DNA from: Peromyscus leucopus
Lineage: Eukaryota; Chordata; Mammalia; Rodentia; Cricetidae
NCBI RefSeq assembly: GCF_004664715.2
Contig: NC_051086.1
Coordinates: forward strand, 73,869,486-73,933,485
Length of the DNA stretch: 64,000 nucleotides
Direction of reading: 5' to 3'
Positions 35,001 through 47,119 of the stretch are shown here, one piece after another. The notes beneath the pieces were generated by a model, which saw only the letters and a list, made by a program, of their open reading frames with translations, made no database searches and was not told the origin of the DNA. How positions within the stretch are numbered: position 1 is the stretch's first letter; every line of letters starts with the position of its first letter. Both the position numbers and the translations under genes were made by a program.

Positions 35001-36131
35001 AAAAGGACACCACGGGGGGAAGGGGCTTTACAAAACATCAACCCTTTAACTTAATTAACTGACTTCTAAAAACAGCAAAATATCCTCCCCAAAATATATA
35101 TTACAAAAAAAGTCGGTGAACTGAATCTTAAGTAATTCAATCGTTTTGAATATCAAGAGGGACATGTTAACTAGAAAAGTGGAATGAGCTGGGTGTGGGA
35201 GAAGGGAGATAGCAAAACGAAGCACATCCATGGCAAAGGCTTCTCCAAGATGCATTATTAATTATTCTTATTATTATTTTTGGCTTACATACTGATAAAT
35301 CAACTCCTCATTCTTAGGCCTCCCATTGCCCTCTGCTTCCCTGTCCTGAGAATATTCTGGTCATGCGCAAATGCATTACTTTAATTTTGATTTTTTTTTT
35401 TTTTTAAAGACAGTGAAATTCCTAGGTAGGGAAAATTTCCTACGTCCACTAGTTATACTCAGGCAGCATGCTCTAGCGTACACTAGGATTATTGCTTTAG
35501 GTACAGACAGTGCAAAACACACTCTGTGTTCTATAATGGTACTTACTTATCTGGGGTTGGTAGAATTAAAAGGAAACTTAGTGTAGGTAGCAGTAAGTAA
35601 ATATGGGATCTACTAAATCTAAACAGCACTTTAAATTTGAAGACAATTATCACCAGAACTGAAAGGAAAACGAGAAAGGGTAGGAGAGAAAGAGGTGGTG
35701 GGGGGGAACGGGACGGGGGCAACCTATGAAGGAATTCAGCTGCAGCGTAGTGCTAGGGTATGCTGTGCACCTTTTTAGCACGGTAACTCGCGGCTGAAAC
35801 AGAAACAAGAGCTTATGTTCTAGATAGCCGAGATCTTTGCCAGGGGGCCCCGCTTCCCGTAACCACGCAGCCCCTGGAAAAGTGAGCTCGCTGGAACATG
35901 AAGCAAGGTGGAAAGGGCCAGGAGTGGAGAAGGGAGGGGAGGAAACCCCACAGGAGTCTCCAGAGTCTAATAAAAACGTGGCACCTTTCTTGTTCGGAAC
36001 TAAAAGACAACAAGAGGACTATCTTTAAATGGCAAATGTGAAGGAATACACACACACACATACACACACGCACACATGCACACCACTGAGCACACATGGG
36101 ACCATAAGCACGTGGACACGTACGCACGTGT

Positions 36132-36133
<2 letters not shown>

Positions 36134-36186
<53 letters not shown>
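36134..36186. repeat. (CA)n microsatellite in Hlf 3' UTR
   Basis: An uninterrupted CA array of about 26 units, with an imperfect CA-rich stretch at 36046-36090 nearby. It lies about 145 bases after the Hlf stop codon, so the mRNA carries a (GU)n tract there. Such tracts can bind proteins like CELF or TDP-43; that role is inference. Confidence 0.95.
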
Positions 36187-36188
<2 letters not shown>

Positions 36189-36330
36189 TGCACACTGAAG
36201 TATGAGTCAGTTTGCGTTTATGCCTCTGGTAAAGTGCTGATGTCGGAAAGGTTGGTTTTGGGTGTGGTGCTACCAGACAGGAAACAAGCTGTCCATCTAT
36301 TCAAAAGCCAGCCCACAAGAAAATGCCATC

Positions 36331-36546
36331 CTACAGGGGCCCGTGCCTGGCCTCGTACTTGGCAAGTATGTTCTTGCATTTGCCCAGCTCCTTCCTTAAA
36401 TCAGCCACCTCCTGGCGGAGGGCTGAGTTCTCCTTCTCCAGGAACGAGGCCCGGATGGCAATCTGGTTCTCCTTCAGCCGCCGGGCGTCGCGGGAGCGCT
36501 TGGCCGCCATATTGTTCTTTCTGCGCCTCGCCCAGTACTTGTCATC
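36331..36546 (-). CDS. Hlf: HLF coding exon 4: bZIP basic region, leucine zipper and stop codon
   Basis: This terminal coding exon encodes the last 71 residues of HLF, starting at [10 protein letters not shown] and ending at ARHGPL before a TAG stop (36333-36331). The basic region carries the bZIP signature NNMAAKRSR, which contacts DNA. The zipper follows, with heptad positions (numbered in this exon) Leu36, Leu43, Leu50, Cys57 and Tyr64. The 3' splice site is a GCAG directly before GATGAC, with a pyrimidine-rich tract upstream. The 216 bases begin on a codon boundary, matching exon 3, which ends on a complete AAG codon. The exon is intact with no frameshift. In human leukaemia with t(17;19), this domain is fused to TCF3 (established knowledge), so it is the DNA-binding and dimerisation module. 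A 148-residue open frame on the plus strand across this exon is an antisense shadow. Confidence 0.98.
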   Translation of the reverse strand, partial: DDKYWARRRKNNMAAKRSRDARRLKENQIAIRASFLEKENSALRQEVADLRKELGKCKNILAKYEARHGPL

Positions 36547-39500
36547 CTGCTCATTAGTTACAGAAGGAAAAAAGAAACAAGATATTAGGTTTCAGCCGCA
36601 CACACTGGGTGTCAGCCAGGGGTGTGCTGGGACACCAGCCCGGGGTTTCTTAATTCCTGTCTCCTTCCTTTACAGCTGCTACACGGCTGAGGGCATGGTC
36701 TTGCCAGCCATGGCTTCCTTCCTAGAGAAAGGACCGACCTGTCACAACAAGCTTTGCCCAACGCAGTAGTGTGCCCAGGAAAGCAGAGATCAGAGCTCCA
36801 CTGAAAGCTGGAAGCTCACCACACACCCTAAATTCCATTCCAATTTTCTTCACTCTCTTGGTGGAAAGGTTTTTTTTTTTTAACTTATTTTTTTTTTCTT
36901 CCGTGAATACACATGTAGGCTTTTCTATAAGTTGGGACCCTGTTCCTGGAAGGCAATATGGTTATATTTCTCAGTAGTATGCATACATAATTTTTGTTTT
37001 TTTTAACTAACTAATTACCTACCCCCACACACTTGTGATCAGGTCTTACATAACCCAGGATAGTCTTGAACTCACTATGTAGCTAAGGGTGGCCTTGAAC
37101 TCCTCATTCTCCTACCATTGCCCCTTAGCACCATCACGCTAACATCTCTAAAACCTGTCTTCAGGAATACACTGTCGATGTAGCAACTCCACCTCTATGA
37201 TTTCATCTCACATTCTCCATGTATGCAGACACAGGTGCAATTGTTGATCATAGGATTGTTTGTAAAAGTTAAAAAGGAGAATAACTAATCATCTCTAGTA
37301 GAGTCGATAACTACATTATCACAGAGTCACACAAAGGGATACTCTACAGTTGTTAACAATGAAGACCTGTTGTGGGGGGATACTGCACAGATGTGTGCGA
37401 TACACTATGATGTGGGTAGAAATTACAGTGGCCTGCTGGAGAACATGCATGTTTACCACAGTTCGATTAAAACTATTCTTTACTAATAGTGGGAGGCCCA
37501 GATGGCTTTATAGTGACCAATATAGGTGCCTCTAATAAGAATGGCCAAACCAGTGAGGCAACAGACAAAAGGAAGATCTCCCGCCCTTTTAGTTTATATA
37601 TCCTGAGCTATCAGAATGTCACACAAGGGCATGTACACTTTGGTAATTGAAAACAGAAATGAAAAAAATGTATTAGCTTTCATTACTCAGTGGACTCCTA
37701 CCAATGACTAACATTTAAATAATGTATTCTAATTTCCTATGTAAATGCTTACTGGGCTTCAGTTACCCTATCTGGAATTCCCATATCTGCCTCCATCATT
37801 GCTCTCTCTCTACCAAGAGAAAGGACAGCCCCTAGGAGGGCTGAGGGGATCTTTTTGACCTTCTTAATCCATTGATGAGATGGTGCCAAAAGGAAGTTTC
37901 TAACTCCTTTTGTATCACCAACGTGCTACAGCAAATACCTCTGTCTTAGCAAAGCTGATACTTTATGCCACCTAGAATAAATGGGTGAGGCCGGTCCCTC
38001 CCCTCTCTCAGGATGCCAAGAGACAGTTGGTATCAGAAGAAGTCACTCACAGAGGTGGGGCTCAAGGCTGCAAAAGAAGTCTGGATCAGTGGTCTGCCCC
38101 TACACTTGTCCATTATCCTCAGCGGACATGTACCTTTTGCGAAGACAGTGTGTGAGATGGAAAATGCGTGAAGGTACTTCCTGTCTGCTGGTCACAAGAT
38201 TGTCCTTTGTTCATAAAGTTTCTCTGGACTTCTATATATTTCATAATGTGTCACAGGAGGAAAAAGTGATCTTCATAATAGCTGGTATGAGAATTCTTCT
38301 TAGGGAGGAGGCAGCCCTTTGGGGAATACCTCCATGAGCAAGTGTGGACAGGTATGTGGTGGCTGTTGATAGAATTTGATGTTTGTGCTTCTCAAAGCTG
38401 GTGGGAATGGCAGAAAAGGAGACTGGCTGGGAGGTCCTGGGAAACCCCTTGACATCACATAGGCGAGGGCAACCAAAGGTATCCTCCTAACAGTCAAGTA
38501 CCCAGCTTTGATGGAGGCCATTTCGCTCACTCGTTGTCATCCTCCATGCCACCCCTTTATAGTATCAGGAAAGCTACCACACTTGTCAGTGTGCCCAGGA
38601 GTATGGTTTCCAAGAACATTCCGATGGAGGGCTGAGTCAGAATGGATCAAAACCTACACACAGGGTAACATGAGGGCACAAGGTGAGGCTGTACATGAGA
38701 GCAAGCCCTTGGGAAGTGGTAGAATGGATTTGGCACTCTGTGACAATTCTGACCATGCCTTTAAGGACCACGGAGTCACCGAATGACCTTAGTGTAACAA
38801 CCAACTCTTCTTCCTCAATTCTCTTCAGACTTAACTCGGTTTTTGTTCAGGCCTCTTATCACATGTAAGGTGTTTTTTTTTTTTTTTTTTCCCAGCCTCA
38901 TCTGCCCACACGTGCTGATGAGCTAGCAGAAGTGTGGAGTGGAGAAGAAAGCTCTTGAGTGGGAGGGAAGCAGAGAACAGAGCTGTAAGAAAGGATGGAG
39001 GAGATGGGAATGATGGAAGAAGGAATGCCCTGACCTAGGAAAGCCATCTTGCTCCTTTCGTCATTCTGACTGGAGACAGGGAGGCAGGATCTCTACATAG
39101 GAATGATAGTCTTGGCACAGGGTCCTCTGTTCCATCCTGTCCCTGCCAGGAGCTGATGCTCTCTGGCTACCCAGGTACCGTCACACAGCAGGGACCCACT
39201 CATCCCACCCACTTCTAACAGACACTCCCCTTTTCTCTACAGACTAGAATTCCCATGAGCCCAAATACAGTGTTGGTGTTGGCTTACTTTAGCCTACATC
39301 TCTGAAAGATGTCTGTCAAGGCAATGAATGCCCATTAAGAGTGGTAAGAAATAGATGTGATTGTGTGTGATCAGTTAGGAGCCCCCATATGTCCCTGTTT
39401 AGCTTTCCCTCATCCCTCAGTATTTGTGCCAGCCCAAAAGGCCAACTTCAAAGAAGAAAGTCAAGCACTGGTGGGGAAAACCATTCTTGGTAGGTCCCAC

Positions 39501-41386
39501 TCAACTCTATTGCTCTGACATCCAGTGCTGAAGGCCACATGCACCTTGTCTCCCACCCACCCCAGCCCTGTCCTCTCTGTGAAAGAACACTTCTTCTTCC
39601 TGCTTCTCAGCAGCTCCAGATTTGTGCCTGGTGGCTTCACCTGCAATTGTAAAAAAATCCCTAAGGGCACACTGAAAGAGAAGGTTCCTGCCAGTTCCCT
39701 ACCCACCATGTGGAAAGGGCGGGCTCAGCCATGACAGAAGCAATATGCATCATTCCAGCACAGATGGTTTAGTATGGCCTCTTTGCTGCCAAGAGCACAC
39801 GGGCCATTAAGTAGGCTCACTCTTCCAACATGCAAACTTGGAGACTCTGTGAAGGTTTGGCTAGAAGTTCAATCTACTGCTCAGTAGCATCCTGTCAAAC
39901 CACCTTCCAGTCAAGAAGTAGCCCCAGCTGAATAGGCTTCCTGGTTTAGGTGAAGGGCTAAAACTCTGAAATACAGAGAACTAGATGACTAAGAACTCAA
40001 AACCCCTGAAGGCATCCAACTGTAATAAGGTGTTTAACTCGACTTGGACCTAATTCTGTGGCCCCTTACAATCTAACCATCAAAGCCCTGAGAAGTTTAG
40101 GTTTTCTGGGATTTTTTCCTATAGACGGTCTTGGTTTTGATTCTTAGGGTGACAGTTCTTGGTTTGTTATGCAAGAGTCTCTTGTCTGGGTTAACATGCT
40201 ACAGTGACCTTTCCCAGAATCTGTCTTACTCTAAAAGTAGAGTTCACCTCAGTTCCCCTTTCTGATTCTCTATATCCTCCACTGTAAAGTGATAACTTTG
40301 GACTTCAGCCGTGACATTTGCCCATTCTGCAGCAATTAAGGAGTTCTCAGATGTGAGATATATGTGAGGATAACAGCTGTCTTTAGATCTTCTGGGCACA
40401 TCTGCCTCCTGTGTTCTTTCTAGATACAAACAGGTAGAAAGACTGGCCTTCATCAGTTCACACAGTGTCCCAGACTCTCATTTTCCTAGGGAGTGTCTCT
40501 ACATAGGAAGCATATTTATGGTTGGGCAATGAGGATTTGGTATCAAAAAGGGCTAATTATGCTTGGTCTTAATGCCTTGCATATATATAATAATTTATTG
40601 TTCTCATGATTGGGAAGAAGCATGAACAGAAAAAGTCCTATGCAATGGCTAATCACACATAGTTCTGTGCTGGCATAATTTCAGGAATATCTCTTATCCT
40701 AAGGTAAATGTATCAGAATAAACAGGCAAATCTGTTTCCCTGGATAAGTGCTACATGCCTTTCAACACTGTTGAGAAAACCCACTCAGAACTAACTGTTG
40801 AATTAACATCAAGAGAACCTTACATGGCAGACAAATGATAGCAGTGGATCCCCCATCTCTGCCCATAAGATGCCATCCTGGTGGCCCCGAATCGGCAATA
40901 TGGAGGGGGTTGTTCAGACTTGTTTAGTCTCCAAGGCACTCAAGGAAATGGTAGTGCTCACTATCAACAAACAATGAACAAAGGAGGTACGCCTCAGAAA
41001 GCTGAGACCCAGGTTCCCTTCTCAAATCCTCTTTTTTTTTCTTTTTCTTTTTCTTTTCCTTTGCAATCTTGAAAGATCTGGGCTTGATACATGGGCTCGT
41101 GGGATCCCTTGTAAAGAGGATCCAGTTTGCTTCCTGTGGGGACTTAACATCTCTCCAGCCTTTTACTGCTTCTCCTTATTTTTGATCAGTATCAAGACAT
41201 GAAAGCATATTTCAGAAAACTCCTAGAGAGGAAGCACCGTGCCAAGAAGTCACATGCCAACAAACATAATCAGAACTCATAGGCCCTTCTTTTCCAAGTG
41301 TGTGCAGCCTTCCTGGAATCACCCCTTTAATTTCTCCTAATCCGGCTTTCCATCTACCCACAGCCTGATTACCAGTTCCAATTTAC
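36547..41386 (-). other. Hlf: Hlf intron 3
   Basis: This intron of 4840 bases lies between exons 3 and 4 and is bounded by GT (41386-41385) and AG (36548-36547) on the minus strand. It is poor in recognisable repeats: a B1-like relic near 37015-37135, a T tract at 38873-38890 and a short CT-rich run near 41030-41060. The rest looks single-copy with no convincing coding potential. In human HLF the leukaemia-associated TCF3-HLF breakpoints fall in the equivalent intron (established knowledge); nothing here is specific to that. Confidence 0.9.
37015..37135 (-). mobile_element. Old B1-like SINE in intron 3
   Basis: TCTTGAACTCACTATGTAGC and GGTGGCCTTGAACTCCTCAT are reversed B1 phrases. It lies in the same orientation as the gene. 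Confidence 0.7.
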
Positions 41387-41607
41387 CTTCAAATCATCTG
41401 GGATGAAGACTTTGCGAGCTTTCTTAATCATGGGCTGTGGCTTCAGTTCTTCCTCGGAGAACTTGCGTTTGCGAGGGTCAAACATTTCCTGCCCTGGGAT
41501 ACTGGAGAGGGCAAGGTCTGCTGGGTCTGGTTCATAACCGACAGGGACCTGGATGGCGTCAGGGTCAATGGGACTCGGTGTATTTCGGTTTGCCGGTAAC
41601 AGCTGGC
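41387..41607 (-). CDS. Hlf: HLF coding exon 3: PAR domain
   Basis: This internal exon of 221 bases encodes 73 complete codons plus two bases of a split glycine codon. It reads from [12 protein letters not shown] to VFIPDDLK and covers the proline- and acidic-rich (PAR) region that defines the PAR bZIP family and extends DNA-binding specificity next to the basic region. Visible segments include the proline/acidic stretch [14 protein letters not shown] and the basic [11 protein letters not shown]. The acceptor is TTCCAG before GCCAGC; the donor is GAAG then GTAAAT. The first codon needs one G from exon 2, giving the Gly-Gln-Leu-Leu junction known from HLF. One residue reads Ala (DPDAIQV) where I remember Thr in human HLF, a conservative change. 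The open frame continues into intron 3 for five residues, which is not coding. Confidence 0.98.
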
Positions 41608-41894
41608 CTGGAACAAACACAGGAGTTTTCATTTATATCGCCTCTCAGTCTACCCAGGACACAGCCACTTAGTGATTCTCTAGGCTTGTTGAGAGTCTTT
41701 AACCAACCTATGTCTGGCCCGACTGCCATCTGTCCTTACTTATCTTCACTGTGTTTCTGAGGACACAGCAGGCAGAAGATGATCGACTCATGTCTTCTCA
41801 GGCAAAACAAAGACACATACATACTTGTTCACAAACAGGATGAAGAAGGTTTAAAAAAAATACACATTCTTTTTTTCCTATTACAATCATTGTG

Positions 41895-42310
41895 TCTGTT
41901 AGTTTTATGTCAGCTTGACACAAGCTAGAGTCCTTTGGGGAGAGAGAACCTCAACTAAGAAAATGCCTCCACCATATTGGCCCGGGGCAAGACTGTGGCG
42001 CATTTTCTTAATTGATGATTGATGTAGGAGGACCCAGTTCATTGTGGATGGTGCCACTCCCAAGCTCGTGGTCCTGGGTGCTATAAGAAAGCAGGCTGAG
42101 TAAGCCTTAAGGGGCAAGCCAATAAGCAGCACCCCTCCATGGTCTCTGCATCAACTCCTGCCTCTAGGGTCCTGTTCTGTTTGAGTTCCTGTCCTGGCAT
42201 CTCTCCAGGATGGACTGTGATGTTGAAGGGTAAACTAAATAAACCCTTTCCTCTCCAAGTTGTTTTTGGCTGTAGTGTTTTACCACAAAAAGAGTAATCC
42301 TAACTAAGAC
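41895..42310 (+). mobile_element. Rodent LTR (ERVL/MaLR-like), antisense to Hlf
   Basis: Begins GTCTGTTAGTTTTATGTCAG then CTTGACACAAGCTAGAGT, contains GATTGATGTAGGAGGACCCA, CTATAAGAAAGCAGGCTGAG and the signal AATAAACCC near 42237. It ends AATCCTAACTAAGACAG. Confidence 0.7.
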
Positions 42311-43145
42311 AGAAATTGATAGCAGAGAGTGGAATGTTCCTGCGACTGATCCGACCATTCTGTTTTGGGGAGGATTGTGGAAGGACTTTGGTACTTTGGA
42401 CTGGAAAAACCAGTCAGTGCTCAGAAATCAGTGGGTTGTTCTATGGGAGCTTTGAAGATAATGTTGTGCAGCATAAATTATGGAGGCCTGGCATGTGAAG
42501 TTTCAGAGGAAAGTTTGAGTTCCTTAAAGACCTTATTAGGGCCATTTGATATTTTGAGTTTAAGAAGCTGTGGTTCTGGTCAACTGGGGTTGTAGAATCA
42601 GCTGTGATTAACAAGAGATCAAGACCACGGAAGTGAAACCTTTGCTTTACTAGGACAACTAACTGATGGTGGGTACCTGGGTCAAGAAATTTGTGGTGAT
42701 TAAAAAGAGACCAGCATCACTGAGGTGAAATCTTCTGAGAAATGTTTCCTTGGAGTCAGCACAGAGAAGCTGTGTTCCAGAGGTGGCCAAGGTTGGACCT
42801 CATGCTGGCAGCCAAACTTGTCCATGTGTAAGAGTCTCCCAGGTGGTACTGGTTTTGAAGGCATGACGTCAAGTGCAGCTGAAGGTTGGCCTCATGGGAA
42901 GCTAAGTAAGGCCACTAGTGAATGTTCAGCTTCAGTTGAAGTATAAGTCCCAAGACTGAAGAGTTCATGGAAAGAAGTTGAGACTTGCTACTATGTGGAA
43001 TAGATCAGAGTCCTCAAAGAGAGCCTAGGAGAGGCTATCTGTGAAGGTGCAACTGAGTTGACCCCAGGATTATGGAGAGGTCAGAACCATAGGAAAACCA
43101 CCATGGTGTTTCATCACAGCAATAACAACTCTAAGACACACATGG
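42311..43145 (+). mobile_element. Degenerate internal region of the LTR element, with a terminal LTR scrap
   Basis: The sequence after the LTR (GTGGAAGGACTTTGGTACTT and following) resembles the non-coding internal part of MaLR/ERVL-type elements. At its end GGTGTTTCATCACAGCAATA resembles the LTR 3' end, as if only a scrap of the second LTR remains. No gag or pol frame is intact. Confidence 0.5.
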
Positions 43146-43679
43146 AGCATCAATACATGCCAGGCATGCTGGATGGTGTGATGGATAGAGTTATAGGATT
43201 TTAGGAATACAGTTGTAGGAAACTCCAGGTGTTTCCCAGGTGAGTCACAGAGACAAGCCTGTACTTAGCCAGTTCGGCTAAGGGGTCTTGGTAGAAGGAT
43301 GGAAGTAAATCCCATGTACAGCCATAGTGTAGGAAAGCATACATAACATAAGTTAGAGGATGATCTTGGCGATGACACCTGGTCCAGCTGTGTCTTGGAA
43401 CAGATAGTAAGCAGCAAAGAGGTACTCTAGCCACAAAGTTAAGATAGAAATTTTCAAGTGTTTCAGTGTATGTGTGTGTGTGTTGTGTTGTATGTGTACT
43501 TGACAGTGTAGGTTTGCACATATATGCATATGAGTATGCACGTATGCCTGCGAGGCAAGAAGCAAGCGATAGGTGTCATTTCTCAGTCATTCTCCACCTT
43601 TATTTTTCAAGATGGTGCCTCTCATTGAACTTAAAACTCATAAATTTAGTTAAGCTGGCTGGCTGATGAGCTTCAGGGG
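43146..43679. other. Intronic DNA, nothing recognised
   Basis: A short imperfect GT run lies near 43468-43495. Confidence 0.4.
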
Positions 43680-43960
43680 TCTCCACCTGTCTCCATACCC
43701 TCTCCCTTTTGGGTGTTCAGATGGGGTCTAGGAATCTCAACTCAGGCCCTCATGCTTTGGTGGCAGGCAATTTACCAACAGCCATCTCCCCAACCCTTTG
43801 TTTTCTCTCTTTTCTCTCTCCCTCCCTCCCTCCCTCCCTCCCTCCCTCCCTCCCTCCCTTCCTTCCTTCCTTCCTTCCTTTTTATACTGGGGATCAAACC
43901 TGGGGCCTTGAGCATTGTAGGCAAGGGCTGGGCCACTGTGCTGCAATCTCCAGCCCTCTG
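43680..43960 (-). mobile_element. Reversed SINE pieces around a (CCCT)n array
   Basis: 43690-43800 is a reversed RSINE1-like head (CAACTCAGGCCCTCATGCTT). 43883-43958 is a reversed ID-like unit (GGGGATCAAACCTGGGGCCT). The CCCT/CCTT array lies between them. Confidence 0.65.
43818..43880. repeat. (CCCT)n / (CCTT)n array
   Basis: About ten CCCT units pass into about five CCTT units. Confidence 0.95.
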
Positions 43961-43969
43961 GTTTGCATT

Positions 43970-43995
43970 TTTTTTTTTTTTTTTTTTTTTTTTTT
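43970..43995. repeat. Poly-T tract
   Basis: Homopolymer of about 26 T, probably the reversed tail of a SINE. Confidence 0.9.
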
Positions 43996-45032
43996 GAGAA
44001 GCTGCAAATTGTCCTCAGTGGTTGGAACTCAGAACCGGAAGACAGACTAAGTTTAGGTAAAGCCACAAGAGATGTGGCCACAGGCAAGGTGAGCTGTGGG
44101 GAAGACAACAAATGACTCTGAATGTCACAGAGAAGTAATGAATAGCTGGCTTAGAAAAAGACTTGCAGTAGAATGGACTGAAGGGGGCACAGGTGGATAC
44201 AGGTCAGATCCAAGGCTGTTGTGATAGACCAGGCACACTTTAACAGTGGCTTTACAGACGCTGAAAAGGGGTACCTTAAAAAAAAAAAGATCAGAAAGGG
44301 CATAATGGAGACAACCTAACTTCAACTTGAGCCCTCTGCAGACAAGGCCACTGAACTACACCAACATCCGTGGAACAATGGGTGGATTGTGTTTCTTTGT
44401 CGAGCTGGTGAAAGTGAACTTAATAATAGACCAAATGTTTATGCTGGGAGTCCTGAAGCTTAACTTCTGGTTTCATCTCAGTTTTACAATTGCGCCTTTC
44501 ATGCTGGAGGAATAAATAGGAGGATGCAGCTTGGCTGTGTTTGACCCAGCTCCTCCTCTCCTTCACTGCCAAAGGTGGGCCCTGTGTATGAAGAAATCTT
44601 TACGTTTCGTTAAAAACCTACCCGAGGGCAAAGCGTGAAGTCCATTGCTTATATTGTAGTGAAAACGAAACCCTGTGTGCCTGTTTCAGAAAAGGCCTAG
44701 AAGGGTGCTTGAAAAAGAAATGACCCAAATGACCTTCTAGGTTCCTTCTCTGCTTTGAGCTCTGTGTACTGCATGCCAGAAAGGAAGAGACGGCCCCTGA
44801 GGCGTTGGCAGCTGATGGGGTTTTCTCATTAGCCAAGCTGCCTCACAGGGACTGCAGGGCTCCGTACTGGATGGTGATCATGCAGTTTCATCTTGTGCCT
44901 CTTGACCTTGCCTTAAAAAGGAACCTCATCTCCATCAAATAGGGATGTTATTTTTCATGAAGGAACTCTCTTTGAATTTAATAACAATAATCCTAATGTT
45001 CTCTCTTCTTCTAGCTTCTTGTTATTATATTC

Positions 45033-45034
<2 letters not shown>
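43996..45034. other. Intronic DNA, nothing recognised
   Basis: No repeats or exons seen; short frames only. Confidence 0.4.

Positions 45035-45107
<73 letters not shown>
45035..45107. repeat. Compound (TC)n(GT)n microsatellite
   Basis: About 17 TC units at 45035-45068 run directly into about 19 GT units. Confidence 0.96.
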
Positions 45108-45109
<2 letters not shown>

Positions 45110-45255
45110 CACGCATGTGGAGGTCAGAGGACAGTTTGCAGGAGTCAGTTCTCTTTTTCCATCATGTGAGTCCTGGGGATTAATTTCTGTTGTCCCTGAA
45201 CTTAGGTTATTATTACCAGCCTTGGTGCCTTTATCCACTCAGGATCTTACCCACT
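45108..45255 (-). mobile_element. RSINE1-like SINE, reversed
   Basis: GTGGAGGTCAGAGGACAGTT and CATGTGAGTCCTGGGGATTA; the microsatellite before it probably grew from its tail. Confidence 0.65.
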
Positions 45256-45282
45256 TCTTTCCCTACCTCTTCCCACGTCGCT

Positions 45283-45425
45283 CCTGTTTTTTCAAGATGA
45301 GGTTTCTCTGTGTAGCCCTGACTGTCCTGGAACTCACCCTGTAGCCCAGGCTGGCTTTGAACCCACAGAGATCCTCTGCCTCTAGAGTGCTGAGATTAAA
45401 GGCCTGAGCCACCATGGCTGCCTTT
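45283..45425 (-). mobile_element. B1 SINE, reversed
   Basis: GGTTTCTCTGTGTAGCCCTG, CCAGGCTGGCTTTGAACCCA and GATTAAAGGCCTGAGCCACC form a full reversed B1. Confidence 0.92.
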
Positions 45426-45559
45426 GATTCATCTCTTACTGCTTCCCAAATAGAATTTCTCCATTATTTCAGATTCCTCCTTCAGACTTCAGTGTTCTGT
45501 TTATTATGCTATCTTAAATGGGTTTAAGCTTTATACACACGAGCATGCATGTGTAAGCA

Positions 45560-45580
45560 GACACACACACACACACACAC
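45560..45580. repeat. Short (CA)n
   Basis: About ten CA units. Confidence 0.85.
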
Positions 45581-45709
45581 TTACTTTCTATCAGAGGGCA
45601 TAGATCTTCACATTTTAATTATTTCATGCCATCCAACTACTTGTTATGGTATCTACTTCCACATTCAGCTCTGGCAAAGAGCAATCCTTTTATTTTTTAT
45701 TTTTTATTT

Positions 45710-45838
45710 TTGGGTTGGTCCTCTGAGACACTGAACTCTTTTTTTTTTTTTTTTAATGGGTGCTGGGAATTGAACCTGGGTCCTCCAGAAGAACAGTTAG
45801 TGCTCTTAACCACTGAGCCATCTCTCCAAGCCCCGAGA
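45710..45838 (-). mobile_element. B2 SINE fragment, reversed
   Basis: GGTGCTGGGAATTGAACCTG, CAGAAGAACAGTTAGTGCTC and GAGCCATCTCTCCAAGCCCC are the B2 head; the tail is replaced by a T tract. Confidence 0.9.
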
Positions 45839-47119
45839 CACGGAACTCCTGACATGCATCCATGGTCACTCTAACAGTGGTACTTTCCCATTTAGGCAGA
45901 ACATTCTAGCATTCTATCTCTGTAGCCCTCTTCTCCAGAGGAGCAGGTCAGCATTTCCCACAGAATGGGACAATGTAAGTGGACCTCAGCACGAGTAAAT
46001 GGCCGCCCCAGGGTCAAGCAGAAAGTGGCTAGGGATGCAAAGAGACAAAGCCAGGTCCCTCCTGTCGTCTTGTTTATCCATCTTGTCTGCTACATTACCT
46101 CCCGCTGAAGTTGTTTTACCCTTTATTGAAAACTCCCAGGAGTCACTGGGTCATGGCGAGAAAGGCTTTTGTTACATTTTTCTACCTTTTATGAATTTTC
46201 AGATTTCTAATGTAAGAATTATTGATTTAGAGCGAAGCATTACATTTTACTTTTAAATTACCAGAAACGTTCACAGCAAAACCTCAAATGCAGAAAAATG
46301 TCAAGAAAGGGAATGTGCAGTTCCCATGGCTCTTCTCTCTCCAGCCCCTCTCGACACCTCCACCCCCACCCCCACCCCGGGGATGAATATCTTGATGCAA
46401 AACCTTGAATAGTTATCATTTCAAAACTTTAGGAATTGGTATTGGGGATCAAACCCAGGACTTCCATCATGCTAGACAAACACCCTACCATTGGGCTGCA
46501 CCCTTCCCCCATTATGCCTTGGCTTTTACACATAAACAGTATAAGCCAAGTGGGAATATGTATCTTATATTTTTTTTTTAAATATTTAAGGCATGAAAAT
46601 ATTAATACAAATAGTAAATGTATGATGCATTGCTATGTAAGCATCAAGCTCAGGGACTCTTGCATGCTAATGAGGTGTTATCACCCCACCTCCAGCTCCA
46701 TGCCAAGTCTCTACTTTGTTGTTAAAGAATTAGTGTTGAATATAATAATTATCCAATAATTCCCCAGCTAATGAGCTTTTTCAGTGGGTTTTTTTTAAAT
46801 ACAGGAGATCTCTAGAAATTGGGCTGCTCACATGAAGCCAAGTACATTTTTTTTTATATTGTGATGAATGTACTTCCAAATTTTGCCCTAAAATGTCATC
46901 CTATTCATACTTACACAGGCATAAATGAGGGTCCACATTTCATATAACTAAACATTCATTTTAAAATGATGCCAATTGGATAGGCACAAGTTTTTGTTTC
47001 TCTGGTTACTAGTCATCCTCATCATCCTACACATTTATTGGGTACCAGCTTCTTCTCCGTACCCCTCATAGTTTTATCCTACCCAAATGGGTACATCTAC
47101 AAGACAGCGCCTACACCTA
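45839..47119 (-). other. Intronic DNA with an ID-like unit at 46430-46512
   Basis: TTGGGGATCAAACCCAGGAC at 46443 onward is a reversed ID-like unit. A CCCCA-rich run lies at 46360-46380. The rest is unrecognised AT-rich sequence. Confidence 0.5.

Larger units (their letters stand above)
32050..36330 (-). other. Hlf: Hlf 3' untranslated region (inferred extent)
   Basis: The sequence after the stop codon is AT-rich and almost free of interspersed repeats for about 4.3 kb, unlike the repeat-dense DNA beyond it. HLF mRNAs in mammals are known to carry a long 3' UTR, and this length is compatible with that from memory. Inside it are a (CA)n array close to the stop codon (GU repeat in the mRNA), a C tract at 32762-32774, and additional AATAAA hexamers on the minus strand at 33073-33078, 33128-33133, 33557-33562 and 33877-33882 that could give shorter isoforms. 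Small open frames here are not conserved-looking. The distal end is inferred, not observed. Confidence 0.65.

Noticed and set aside
36323..36769. 148-codon plus-strand frame over Hlf exon 4
   Set aside because: Antisense shadow of the conserved bZIP exon.
41437..41760. 107-codon plus-strand frame over Hlf exon 3
   Set aside because: Antisense shadow of the PAR-domain exon.
42725..42946. 73-codon frame in the LTR-element internal region
   Set aside because: No retroviral gene similarity; the internal region is degenerate and non-coding.
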